A stretch of DNA of 64,000 nt from Azospirillum doebereinerae. GTDB taxonomy: Bacteria > Pseudomonadota > Alphaproteobacteria > Azospirillales > Azospirillaceae. The notes under the pieces were generated by a model that saw only the letters and a program-made list of their open reading frames with translations, ran no database searches and was not told the origin of the DNA. The DNA lies in assembly GCF_003989665.1 (NCBI RefSeq), contig NZ_RZIJ01000015.1:62001-126000 (forward strand), given 5' to 3'. Positions 11,101-21,300 of the stretch are shown here, in pieces. The stretch's first letter is position 1; each line of letters starts with the position of its first letter. Made by a program: the position numbers and the translations under genes.

Positions 11101-11149
11101 GCCGCTGGATCGCCTGTTCCAATGCGATCTCCTTGGTGTTGCTGACCAT
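8108..11149 (-). CDS. hsdR: Type I restriction enzyme, R (HsdR) subunit
   Basis: Encodes 1,013 residues, full length for the family. The N-terminal PD-(D/E)xK nuclease is visible around residues 150-175 (DMVLFVNGLPLITIELKNT gives D, then E-x-K). The SF2 translocase follows with Walker A HSAGSGKSNS near residue 318 and the DEAH box (IIDEAHSGQSG) near 436, then a helicase C domain containing LTGFDQPKL. With HsdM and HsdS it forms the complex that translocates unmethylated DNA and cuts at a distance. The ATG lies nine bases after the hsdS stop, so it is the last gene of an hsdM-hsdS-hsdR operon. All visible motifs are intact. Confidence 0.96.
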   Translation of the reverse strand: MVSNTKEIALEQAIQRHLTGLTTEELAGQPASAGHGPFRFGLPGDFDAEYALDTRLFWEFLETTQGKELAKLKDRNPGDWQRKILERFDRLIKKNGVLHLLKKGLAVDDAFFTLMYPAPLASSAAKVHENFAANIFSVTRQVHYSQTNPNEEIDMVLFVNGLPLITIELKNTWTGQTARHHGQKQYRDDRDATQPLLQFSRALVHMAVDTDEVYMTSKLAGSATFFLPFNKGHNEGEGNPPNPNGHKTAYLWEEVFTKESLAGIIQHFVLLEGKATDPLAKKALIFPRYHQLDVVRRLLSHAATTGVGHSYLIQHSAGSGKSNSITWTAYQLIETYPAKVGILGAKALDQPLFDSVIVVTDRRLLDKQLRDNIKDFSEVKNIIAPALRSADLKSALENGKKIIITTIQKFPFIIEGIADLSDKRFAVIIDEAHSGQSGSAHDNMNRAMGAGGADPDEDDPQDRILAAMQSRKMRGNASYFAFTATPKNTTLEKFGDRQPDGSFKPFHLYSMKQAIEEGFILNVLANYTTYKSYYEIQKSIADNPLFDTKKAQKKLRAYVERSQQTINTKAEIMLDHFIEQVVSPKKLRGKAKGMIVTQNIEAAIRYYKAVSKLLADRGEPFKALIAFSGEKVVDGATYTEAELNGFPEADTRDRFDEDDYRLLVVANKYLTGFDQPKLTTMYVDKKLQHVLAVQALSRLNRSAPKLGKRTEDLFILDFFNDVSDIKAAFDPFYTVTTLSSATDVNVLHELKDSLDQVGVYEWQEVEDFVTRYFAGEDAQALSPLIDTAADRFNQQLKLPEKDKIDFKIKTRQFVKIYGQMASIMPFEVVEWEKLFWFLKFLVPKLKIMDPNQDMLDELLEAVDLSSYGLERTKLNHTISLDASPTELDPQNPNPRGYRDGESEKDPLDEIIRTFNERWFQGWSATPEEQRVKFINVVNSIRTHPDFAEKYEANADPYNREIAFEKMLQDVMLKRRKEELELYKLFASDPAFKAAWSHSIEKMLGGHTEFQTII

Positions 11150-11158
11150 GATCCCCCC

Positions 11159-12448
11159 TTACGCCACCTTGATTTTGCCCGTAACCGCCGCATTGATCAG
11201 GCTCGTTTTGTATTCCTTGAGCGCGGCGATCTGCTCCTCTTTGATCGCGATGCCGTTGTCGATCTTCTCGCAACCGGCCTTGATGTGCGCCGCTATGGCC
11301 GCCTGTTCATCGAGTGGTGGGAGAAAAAGATCGACCTTCGAAAAATTGTCAAAGTTCAGGTCTTGGCCGTCACGGATGAAGCTACCTGTTGCCTGCAGCG
11401 CCTTGATGTAGCGCGGGCTCTTGAACAGGTAGCCGAAGAAATCAGGGTTGACAGGTTCAAGCGGTTGCAAGATCACATACGAAGAACGAATGCAGCCGGT
11501 GGCGAAAGCCCGTTCCAGACCTCCTTGGAAGCTGCGCATGCTGATGACAAAATCGTCGAGTTCGACGTGTTTGCGCTTTTCGAGGTTGGTCTGGATTTTG
11601 ACCACGCGGCGGCCAACGAGTTCTTCAAACTCGTCCTGTGGGATAACGCCGTAGGATTGGGTCGCAGAAAGCTGAATGTCATCCTTGCGCGCAAGTTCCT
11701 TGCGTTGAGTGAATACATACTTGCTTCGCTGCACCTTCCAATGTGCGGGGATTTGGCCGATCCAGTCGATGCCGCTGTCCTTCATGGGGGCGGAGGGGTT
11801 CAGGCCGTGGGTGACGGCCTGCTGGATCAGAATCTGCCGCCGCTCGCGCAACAGCGTGATCTGCTCTTCCTTGATCCGCACCGCTTCGTCGATCTTGCCG
11901 CACTTCCCATCCAGAAATGCCGCGATGGCGCATTGTTCCTCAATAGGAACGACCGGCAACGGCACCATTGTGAAGTTCTCAAAGCGCAACGCTTGTCCGT
12001 CCCGCACCAGATTGGAGGTCGCTTGAAGTGCCTCAATGTAGCGAGAGCTTTTCAGCAGATATTTGAAGAATGGAGCATAGACTCTCGGCCCAGGATTCAA
12101 AGCCACATACGCGGAACTGACGCAGCCGGTATATTCAGAGTATTCGAGGCCTCCTTGGAAGCTTCTCATGCTCATAACGAAATCTCCCGCGTCAACATGC
12201 TTCAGGATATCAAAATCAAGAAACACCTGTGTGATCCGGCGCCCCTCAAAGTCCATGAAGTCACTTTGCGGGATAACGCCGTATTTCTGTGTAGCAGCGA
12301 GCTGTAGTTCACCCTTGCGAGCGCGCTCCCTCCGTTGGCTGAATAACCACTTTGGGTTCTTAATTTCCCAATGGGCAGGAATCTGGCTGATCCAACCAAC
12401 GCAGCTTTCCTTATAGCTTCGATATGCCGGATAGGAGGACGTGTTCAT
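11159..12448 (-). CDS. hsdS: Type I restriction-modification specificity subunit (HsdS) with duplicated recognition domains
   Basis: Encodes about 430 residues in the usual layout: target-recognition domain 1, helical spacer, recognition domain 2, helical spacer. Each domain begins with the typical DWIGQIPAHW-like entry (W.SQIPAHWEIK and W.GQIPAHWKVQ). The two halves are unusually alike: both contain GVIPQ, SMRSFQGGLE, the pattern YI.ALQAT and a matching RDGQ..F..F stretch, and both spacers read KIDxxxxIKEEQI. In most HsdS proteins the two domains differ strongly, because each reads a different half-site. The gene overlaps the hsdM stop as TGATG (start ATG 12,448; a GTG at 12,451 is possible). 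It determines the DNA sequence methylated by HsdM and cut by HsdR. Confidence 0.95.
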   Translation of the reverse strand: MNTSSYPAYRSYKESCVGWISQIPAHWEIKNPKWLFSQRRERARKGELQLAATQKYGVIPQSDFMDFEGRRITQVFLDFDILKHVDAGDFVMSMRSFQGGLEYSEYTGCVSSAYVALNPGPRVYAPFFKYLLKSSRYIEALQATSNLVRDGQALRFENFTMVPLPVVPIEEQCAIAAFLDGKCGKIDEAVRIKEEQITLLRERRQILIQQAVTHGLNPSAPMKDSGIDWIGQIPAHWKVQRSKYVFTQRKELARKDDIQLSATQSYGVIPQDEFEELVGRRVVKIQTNLEKRKHVELDDFVISMRSFQGGLERAFATGCIRSSYVILQPLEPVNPDFFGYLFKSPRYIKALQATGSFIRDGQDLNFDNFSKVDLFLPPLDEQAAIAAHIKAGCEKIDNGIAIKEEQIAALKEYKTSLINAAVTGKIKVA

Positions 12449-14838
12449 CACACCGCCTCCGACAGATCGGCAAGCGTCAAGCTTAGGATGTCGGCGATCA
12501 GGCCATCAGCCTTTTGTTCCAGCGCCAGAATGTCCTGCGTCACGGCATCGAGGTTGCGCAGCGGCTTGTGGCGGTAGAAGTACTTGTTGAAACTGATCTC
12601 GTAGCCGATCTTGACCGTGTCGAGGTTGATCCATGCCTCGGGCACATGCGGCTTCACCTCGGCCTTGAAATAGCGGTGGATGCTGTCCTTCAGCGGCACC
12701 GCCTCGCTGTCGCGCAAGTCGGTGCTGGATTCGTAGGTGAGATAGCTGTCGTCGGGCTGGGCATAGATGCCGAAGTCGCCCAATTCGTCGATCTGGCAGC
12801 CCAGTCGCGCGGCCATGGCCTTCAGCTCTGCCTTCGTGAAGCGTTGGATGCTGTCGACCACTTTTTCCGCATCATCGGCATACCAGCTGATGGCGTTCAG
12901 AATTGCGTTCTTCTCGGTCGCCGACAGCTTGATCTTGCGGGCCTTGAGAATCTTGGACACTTGTTCGCGGAAGGTGTTAAAGTCGGTGGTTTCCTCGGTG
13001 CCCACCGCTTGCATCAGCTGATGCCCGACGCCGATCAGCTCGCGCTGGCGTAGCCAGAGGCCGGTGTCGACCAGCTTGGCGCGCTGTTTGGCGTTCAGCG
13101 CGATCTCCTGTTCCTCGCACCAGGCCTGAATTGCCTTGGCCTGCGATTTCAGGAAGCCGGGCTCATAGACCTTCTCGCTATGCTCGACCCAGAGATGCTC
13201 CATTGGCTCACGCAGGGACTTGTCGAAGCGCAGAGGTTCCAGCCGCTCGGCGCTGAACTGGGCGCGGCGGCGATCAGGGCGTTCGATGGTGACCTTGTGA
13301 TAGCCGAAATCGGCGTTGTCGAAGATCTGCACCGCGATGCCTGTCGGATCGCCGTTGTCGTCCAGCTGGCGTTCGGCCGGCTGGAAGGCGAGGTAGGCAG
13401 CGGTGATGTCCTTGATGTGCTCGGGCGCGAATTCGCAGTTCTTGTCGCCTAGGTTCTTGCGCAGCTTGCGGAACAACAGGTTGGCGTCGATCAGCTGCAC
13501 CTTGCCGCGGCGCGCCTCGGGCTTGGCGTTGGTCAGAAGCCAAATGTAGGTGGTAATGCCGGTGTTGTAGAACAGGTTGTTCGGCAGCTGAATGATGGTG
13601 TCCAGCATGTCGTTTTCGATGATGAAGCGGCGGATGTTGGATTCGCCGCTGCCTGCGTCGCCGGTGAAGAGGCTGGACCCGTTGTGGACCGACGCGATGC
13701 GCGAGCCGATGGGGCTGCTGGCGACGGGCTTCATCTTGCCCACCATCTCCATCAGGAACAGCAGCTGCCCGTCGCTCGAGCGCGGGGTGGCATCGACGAT
13801 TTCCTCTTCGCCCCAATAATCGGTCAGTTTGACTTGGAAGCGTGGGTCGATGACGTCGTTGCCATCCTTGATGTACTTCAGGTCACTCTTCCAGCTCTTG
13901 CCATAGGGCGGGTTCGAGAGCATGAAGTCGAAGCGGTGGCCTGAGAACTCGTCGGTGGCCAGGGTGGAGCCGACCTTGATGTTCTCCGGGTTGTTCCCCT
14001 TGATCATCATGTCGGATTTGCAGATGGCATAGGTCTCGTCGTTGATTTCCTTGCCATACAGGTAGACGTCGCCCTTGGCGGCGACGGGCCCCTCGGGGTC
14101 CTTGATGTAGTTCTGCGCTTCGGTCAGCATCCCGCCGCTGCCGCAGGCCGGGTCGTAGATGGTCATGACGGGCGGCAACTGGCCGCTGATCGGGTCGAAG
14201 ATGAGGTGGGTCATCAGGTGGATCACCTCACGCGGGGTGAAATGCTCCCCGGCCTCCTCATTGTTCTCTTCGTTGAACTTGCGGATCAGTTCCTCGAAGA
14301 CATAGCCCATACCGAGGTTCGACAGGGCCGGCAGCGGGTTCCCATCCGGGTCTTCGGCGTCGTACGGCGTCAGGTTGATGTAAGGCGAGATGAACTTCTC
14401 GAGGACGTCCAGCAGCACCTGCTTGTTCGCCATGTGCCGCATCTGCTCATGCAGCTTGAAACGGGCGATGATCTCTTTCACATTGTCGCTGAACCCGCTG
14501 AGGTATTCCTCGACGTTGGCCAGCAGGATCTGCTGGTTGTTCGTAGCGGTGGCATAGAGCTGCTTCAGCGTCCACTTACTGGTGTTGTAGAAGACGTAGC
14601 CCGAGGCCGCAGTCAGGGGTGCGTCGTCGAGTTCGGTCTCCCTCATCTCCTCGCGTTGGAAGCGGACCTCCTCGAGAACGGCCTCTTTCGTCGGTTCCAG
14701 GAGTGTGTCCAGGCGCCGCAGCACGACCATTGGCAGGATGACGTCACGGTATTTGCCGCGGACGTAGACGTCGCGGAGGCAGTCGTCGGCGATGGACCAG
14801 ATGAAAGAGATGAGCTTGTTGTGGGCAGCGTGATTCAA
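12448..14838 (-). CDS. hsdM: Type I restriction-modification adenine methyltransferase (HsdM)
   Basis: Encodes 796 residues. An N-terminal HsdM helical domain is followed by the N6-adenine methyltransferase core, with SAM-binding motif I DPACGSGGM near residue 232 and catalytic motif IV NPPYGKSW near residue 308. A C-terminal extension of about 300 residues makes it longer than classic 520-residue HsdM proteins, as in other long-form members. It methylates the host target so HsdR ignores it and is the first gene of hsdM-hsdS-hsdR. The start is the unusual codon TTG at 14,838: an in-frame stop lies two codons upstream, and the following residues already match the conserved N-terminus (FIWSIADDCLRD). 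No controller gene is seen. Confidence 0.95.
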   Translation of the reverse strand: MNHAAHNKLISFIWSIADDCLRDVYVRGKYRDVILPMVVLRRLDTLLEPTKEAVLEEVRFQREEMRETELDDAPLTAASGYVFYNTSKWTLKQLYATATNNQQILLANVEEYLSGFSDNVKEIIARFKLHEQMRHMANKQVLLDVLEKFISPYINLTPYDAEDPDGNPLPALSNLGMGYVFEELIRKFNEENNEEAGEHFTPREVIHLMTHLIFDPISGQLPPVMTIYDPACGSGGMLTEAQNYIKDPEGPVAAKGDVYLYGKEINDETYAICKSDMMIKGNNPENIKVGSTLATDEFSGHRFDFMLSNPPYGKSWKSDLKYIKDGNDVIDPRFQVKLTDYWGEEEIVDATPRSSDGQLLFLMEMVGKMKPVASSPIGSRIASVHNGSSLFTGDAGSGESNIRRFIIENDMLDTIIQLPNNLFYNTGITTYIWLLTNAKPEARRGKVQLIDANLLFRKLRKNLGDKNCEFAPEHIKDITAAYLAFQPAERQLDDNGDPTGIAVQIFDNADFGYHKVTIERPDRRRAQFSAERLEPLRFDKSLREPMEHLWVEHSEKVYEPGFLKSQAKAIQAWCEEQEIALNAKQRAKLVDTGLWLRQRELIGVGHQLMQAVGTEETTDFNTFREQVSKILKARKIKLSATEKNAILNAISWYADDAEKVVDSIQRFTKAELKAMAARLGCQIDELGDFGIYAQPDDSYLTYESSTDLRDSEAVPLKDSIHRYFKAEVKPHVPEAWINLDTVKIGYEISFNKYFYRHKPLRNLDAVTQDILALEQKADGLIADILSLTLADLSEAV

Positions 14839-15395
14839 CTTTTATGCTCGCGCTTACAGAGTGACAGGGCAACGGAGAAAGATATCCTATCACAATCTCC
14901 TCTGCGACAACTTTCCTGGGCCGGGCCATGCGTTATCACCGCTGATGAGTAGAAGAGGGCGGATACCCAAAAGAGATTTCCATGTTATGAAAAACAAGAT
15001 GCAATCTGCAATGGAAATCTCTGATGGCGGAGCCCTTGTTCGGTTTTGCCTGCATCTGCCAAGGTGGATGGCAGGAGAGCAACAGGGGCGATCCAGAGCG
15101 CGTGCTACCCCGGGCATGCCGTGCCCCATTAGCCATGTCTCGCGATTATGATCTTGCCCTGGTTCGGTGGCTCTTGCGGGGGGAAGATCAGCACACTGCT
15201 CCCGCAAGGCAGTCCACAGACCACGCTTACAGATCATCTCCTCCCTGCGTCACAGAACCGCTCTCGCGGCGCAGCCTTTTGCAGCGACATACCGGATGTC
15301 TTCGCCCCCTACCGCGTGCAGCCAGCTGCATTGCAGTAAGGGGCGACGTTCGCATCAGGGATACTTTGGAGGGTTTGCCGCCCCTAATGCCGCGC
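14839..15395. other. Intergenic region between hsdM and the druE-like gene
   Basis: About 557 bases with no supported gene; the short open frames on both strands lack ribosome binding sites. It should contain the hsdM promoter and the end of the upstream druE-like transcript, and holds the inverted repeat listed at 14,972-15,022. Confidence 0.5.
14972..15022. repeat. 12-bp inverted repeat upstream of hsdM
   Basis: AGAGATTTCCAT at 14,972-14,983 is matched perfectly by ATGGAAATCTCT at 15,011-15,022, with 27 bases between. It may be an operator controlling hsdM or part of a terminator for the preceding gene. Its position, 134-184 bases upstream of the hsdM start, suits either. Confidence 0.45.
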
Positions 15396-18300
15396 TTATG
15401 CCTCCTCCTGCCAGGAATGCACGATCAATGACTCGTAGCGGTTCTGCATCAGGCGATCCACGCCGCCGGAGAGGTCGAAGCGGTGGCGCATCGTAGCGCC
15501 GTCGGCATGGTCAGCCTGGATTTCAATGCTGCGGTCATGGAAATCCCGGTCGGCAACCGTCCTCCTCCAAGGCAGCGGGAAAAACTTGATGTCCGCAAGC
15601 CCCGCGCGCTGAAGGCGGATGCGGAGATCATGCTGAGCGAATTCGTTCGACTCTCGATGAGGGGCGCCGAAACCATGACTGCTCCCCGATCGCTCGCCGG
15701 CTTCCGCCCGGTACACGACCTTGACCGCTTGCAGGCTACGGGAATGGGCCTTCAACTCGCTCAGCAGGTCTACCAGGCACTGCCGCGATGTGTCGTTGCC
15801 CAGCGCATAAGGATCGCGGATCGTGACCGCCGCCAAGTGAGCATCCGCAATCGGGGCGAACCACGTGGCGAACTCGCGCCGTTGCCCGGCGCGCACATCC
15901 CAGCGGCTCGCATTGGCAAAGGTGTCGAAAAGGCGGGTGTCCGCTGGCTGCCACGACGCGATGTAGGCCGACAGGGCCCCGGTCAGCACCTCGTCCCCCA
16001 GCCGAAGCTCGTAGACCTCCCCGGGCAGAATGCGCTCAGCTAAGGGCACCCGGGGCAGCGTGCTGAACCAAGCTAAGCCGCCGGAAGCGGGAACGGTGAA
16101 AACGCGCGGCGTCGTTTCAACGATCTTCGCTTGGTAGAAGCGAACGCGGCGATCCCTGACATACGGGGCCAGATAATCGAACAGCGTGCGCGAATCCGGG
16201 TCCAAGTCACGCAAGCTGGTCCGGAGTGGTTCTGCCAGCGCGACATGAACCGTACGTCCGCGGTCGGCTAAGCGGCGCAGGAAGCCGACCAGATGCTCAA
16301 TGTCCTCGGCGTGGGCGGCCTCGCTGAACAGACGAGACACGCAGAGGTGGACCTCCGGTGCGCCGGCAATCCGCCGTTCCAACTCCTCAAGGCTCGGGGC
16401 CAGCCAGGGCTGGGCGCCTGCTGCGACGTAGGGCGATGGGTCCTTGGAGGCGAGCACCTTCGCCAGCCATGGCAGCACCTTGTGCCGGTCGAACTGCTCC
16501 CAATGGCGTTGGTTGCTGTAATCTTGCAAGCAACCGCGACAGGACTTCGCGCACTGGTTGGAACAGTCCAGCCGTTCGAGCGCCAGCCTAAGGAGCGTTC
16601 GCACCGGCGCTTTCGAGGTGCCGATCACGCGGCAGTAGCCGGCACCGCCAGAGACACTGTCATAGAGGATGACGCGGGGCTCATCGCCATCCGTCTGGAA
16701 CGTCGCCCGGATCTCGCGCTGATCGATGTCGAGTGTCTTGGCTGCCCCTAACCGGACCGCCTCCACCAGCGTGCGCATGAACGCGTTGCGCTGTTCCCCG
16801 GCATCGGCAGCCTCGGTGTCCTCGAAAGCCGGCATAGGCGAGGCAATATGAAGCTGCGCTACGTCTGTGTTGAAGGTGTGCGCCAAGTCCACAGGCGATA
16901 GCAACGTGGTTGCCTCGCAACGGTCGCCGGTGCGGGGATTGTCGTGCACCATCCCCTGCAGCTTGCCATACGGTGTGCGCGCGGCCACGGCGTACTCACA
17001 CTTGCTGCACCGATGATAGCCGCAGCCATGCGGCCCCTTGTTTACCATGAACAGCTGCCCGACCGGGAGGCCCGACTGCGGAGGAGCGAATGCCGGCAAG
17101 AAGCCGATGTGCACCACGCCCACATCGGTTGATTGGAATTGCGACTGCGGCAGGATGGTGATCAGCCTCGCTTCATCGGCCGGCCGGGTGCGCAGGCGGG
17201 TCACACCAGGATCGCGCCCGCCTTTTTCCGCGGCAGAGGTCAGGAACCCCTTCGGTTCGATGAAGGTACGAGCGCGCTGGCCGTCGAACGCTGCGCCGCA
17301 ATTTGCGCAGGCCGCATAGTCGAGCCCATGCAGATCGGCCACGTCGACGTGCTGACACGCCTTGCAAACCCGATATTTTTGATCGGGCATGAACTCCCGC
17401 GGGTAGCGGGCAATGCCGCGGCTTACCCAAATTCGCCCGCCAGCCACCACCTCCGCCTCGGGCGCGTACTCGCTGATCGCGAGCGCGGCGTCGCGGTTCA
17501 GCTCAATGTCCTGACCACCCGAGACGCCAGCCTCTTGCGCCTTGCGGGACGGCGACACCTCAAGCGTGATGTCGTGCACGGGGAAGCTGTAGGTCGGGAT
17601 GACGCCATAGCGAGAGAGTTGGTCCACCAGCCGCTGGTCCATATAGCGGTCACGCTGATGAACCAAGTAAGAGACGGCGCCGGCCCGTTTCGTGTCCCCC
17701 GCAACGACGGCAGCGTTCAATTCCTGAATCCGGTCCTCAAAGGTCGACCAACGGTCGGCGTGCACGGCCGCGAAATCATTGAGGGCAGCCCGAAATGCGT
17801 CGGCGAGGTCTGGGCCTGTCAGGGCGATCAGGCGCCGGGACTCTGGAAGATGGAACGCCAAGTTGTCCGCCTTCCGCAGACACGCCGTGCCGGCCGGGCT
17901 TTCGAGCCAGCTGTCGATGTCGGCGCGAAACGCCGGCAGCGCTGTGGCCCGGTCAAAGCGTTCGCCAAGCAGGTGTTTCAGCCGGGGCGAATTCCTCTCC
18001 GTGTTCGCGATTCGATGGCGCAAGTAGCCGGCGAGGACGACGGAGATCTGATGCCGCCGAAAGAACTGCGCGTTCTCGATGTTGATGTAAGGCACGTTCG
18101 GCGGGCGACGCAGGTAGTCCGAAAAGGCCCGGAACTCCGCTTGGTCGTAATTGCCGTTGCGGGCGATGGTCACCACCAGAGGCGCGGCCTGCGCGCGGCG
18201 TCCCGCCCGACCCACCCGCTGCTGATAATTGGCCGGCCCAGGCGGGACATTGCGGCAAACCACGGCTTCCAGCGCGCCCAGGTCCACGCCCATTTCCATG

Positions 18301-21300
18301 GTCGTCGTGCAGCTGAGCAGGTTGACCTCGCCGGCGCGAAAGGCTGTCTCGATGCTTTCCCGGCGGGTCGTGCCGATGGCGGCCGTGTGCTCGCGGGCGA
18401 CGGGAATATGGCCAATGCCGGTGCGATATTGCACGACGTAGTGGTTCTCCCGTGTCAACCGCTCCCGCTCGTCCCGCCCGAGCTCAAGGAGGTCGCCCGG
18501 ACATTTGAAGGACGCGCACTTGCCGCCGACGGAAATCTGCTGGTGCAGGCCGCATACGGCACACCGATAGAGTGGGCGGTTTGCCGCGCCAAAGAACCGC
18601 AGGTGCTGGCAATCGAGAACCAGTCCGTCGAAGCCGACGGCCGGGATCAGCACGTCCAACTTGCGCGCTTTTTCCCAAAAGCTCCGCAGAACCCGGTCGC
18701 GCTCGGCCGGCGACAATCCCAAACGCTGCTCAAGGAACCAGCTCCGCCGATTCGGGCGCCCCGGGCTTGGAATCCAGCGGAACCGGGCGTTGTGGGTATC
18801 GGCGGTCAGACCGAAGCTGCGCGGCCCAGTGTACTCAACCCCCCAAATCCGCTCCTCGTCCAGTTCCACATCATCCAGCGGGGCGATCGCGCGTTCCCGC
18901 CGGATATGCTCAAGGAACAGATGCGTCAAAGCCTCGGCTTCGCCGGCCAGAGCGGGGGGAAGCGCTTGGCGCACAGTGCCGACCAGTGGTGTCAGCAGGT
19001 CCAAAGCGTAGGTAACCCCGACCAGGCCAAGAGCTTCCAGTCCGATGCGGCGGGCGGCCGGGAGGCAGAATTCCGCCAGCACCCAACCGAGCAGATACTC
19101 TTTGATCTCGGTGTCCCTTAAGGTCCGGCTGAGCGTGCGATCGTATAGGCGCAACGCCACGCGATTGGACCTGGTCAGGCGCAGCCGCGTCTTTTTCGCC
19201 AGGAGAGGCGGATCGAAATCGTCATTCTCGGCGACGTTTTGCAGGACGTCCGTCATGGCCGTGCGCAAGGCCAATTCCAGGCCAGTTCGCTCGAAGTAAG
19301 GGGCAAAGAAGGCGGCATCTTGCCGGTTGTCGGAGAAGGACAGCAGCCCGCGCCCGCCAAACGGCTTCGCCTCCGCACCGGGGTGCGGCGGCAGAACCTC
19401 CAGAAGCTGTTGGGTGACGACAGCGGCGAGGGCATCGTCACCGGGATGCAAAGGCATCAGAATTTCGGCGTAGCGGGTCGCCCGCGCACCGCAGGCCGCG
19501 CACTTCTTCACATACGCCCGCTGTTCATACTCGTCGACCTCGGCGGCCACTTCCTGCAGAACCAACGCTCCCATGGTGTCAGACGTCACCAGCCGCCCAT
19601 TGTCGGGCAGGAAGGATATTGGGCCGCCCAGCACCGGATTGCCTTCATCCTCGTCAGCTTCTTCCTCCACGCCGGAGGCGCTGCGGGACAGGATCATCAC
19701 GTGCCGACTGTTCGCATGGGTCTCCGGCTCGGGCTTGAGCAGACCGCCACAGGTGTAGGCCTCCACGTGGGGCTGGCCGCAGTTCCGGCAGACCAGGAGA
19801 CGATAGAAATGCTCGCCGTCCGGTCCTCGATGAGACTTCTTGGGAACGACTTCCACCCACTGCTCGGGAGCATCGGCCGACAGCCGTACGGCGGCCCCCT
19901 CCACCCCGCTTGCGGCCAGATGATAGCGGGCGGGCAGCAGCGGATAGCTCCTCTCGTCGGTGCGCGCCAGCATGCCGATGGCGATCAGCCCAGCGAGCGC
20001 CTGATCCGTGTCCGGCCGCGGTCCGAACAGCCGAGACGCGAGATCTCGATACTCGCGCATCTGCTCGCTCAGAAGGCCACTGATGGTTCGAACTTCCGCG
20101 TTGGTGCCGAAGCGCGCCGCCAGAGCCGGTCCGATCCCCCCAGCCGCCCCATCCAACTGAACCGCGATTCCACGCTGCTCGGCTGCGGCATTGAACGCGT
20201 CAACCGAATCGATCTCGCCGCGGCGGATCTCCTCGGCGATGGCGGCCAACGCGATCCAAGCGTCCGGCGGCAGCGACCACGTTGCGCTTGGCTCACGCAG
20301 AGCCTCGTGTGCCTCGCGCTTGCCGCGAACGACACGGGTCAGGGGCTCGCCGAACAGGTCGCCGGCGAATGCGAGCAGGTCCTTCTCAGCGCCCGGGTCG
20401 TCGGACAGACTGGCGCTGGTGCCGAAGCACTGCAGCCCGCCCTCGATGCCGAGATGATTTTTCAGCTTACGCAGGAGGAAGGCGACCTCGATCGCCTGAG
20501 CCCCCGAATACGTGTGCACCTCGTCCAGCACGATCGTGTGAAGGCGCGACTGGCTGAACAATGGAGCGTTGCGTGGCAGGAGCAGCAGGTGCTCCAGCAT
20601 GGCGTAGTTGGTGATCAGGATGTGTGGTGGTCGCTTGAGCATTTCCTCACGGGTCAGGCACCAACTTGTCGGTATCTGGTGAAGCTCGATCGGAACACCG
20701 CTGTCGTCATGCCGCTGGAGTGCTTCGACGAGCGCCCGGTTGCGCAACAGGTCGTCCGCAACGTCCTGGCGCTGCTCGTTCGCCCCGACCTGCGATGTGA
20801 AGCGCCCGAAGGTAATGCCGGGATCGCGGAGGTGATTGAGCAGAAGCGGCGCCAAGCGGAAGTAAAGCTGGTCGTTCGCCAGCGCGTTCAGCGGGTAAAT
20901 CAGCAACACTCGGACCCCGGGCTGCGAGAGGTCAGGGTCCTTCAGGAGGCGATCAATCACCGGGAAAAGGAAGCACTCGGTCTTACCGCTGCCCGTGCCG
21001 GTCGCGACCAGCAGGTTCTCGCGGTCGCGCACGGCGGCCAGCATGGCTTGTTCCTGATGCCGATGCAGCGGTCGGTGCCGCAAGTGCTCCGGCATAACCC
21101 GCCAGCTCGGGCTCAAGGTGCCATCCTGCACGAGAGCCGAGAGCGGCCGCCCCTTCTCGAAGTCGGGCAGCGTTTCGACGTAGGGCCCCTTGACCAGATT
21201 GGCGCCGTCCTGCAGCGCGCTGCGGTAGGCGTCGGCGAGCTTGGGATAGTTCCTGGAGATCGGTTGGGCGGTCAGAATGTAGCGCCGCAGTGTCTCTTCG

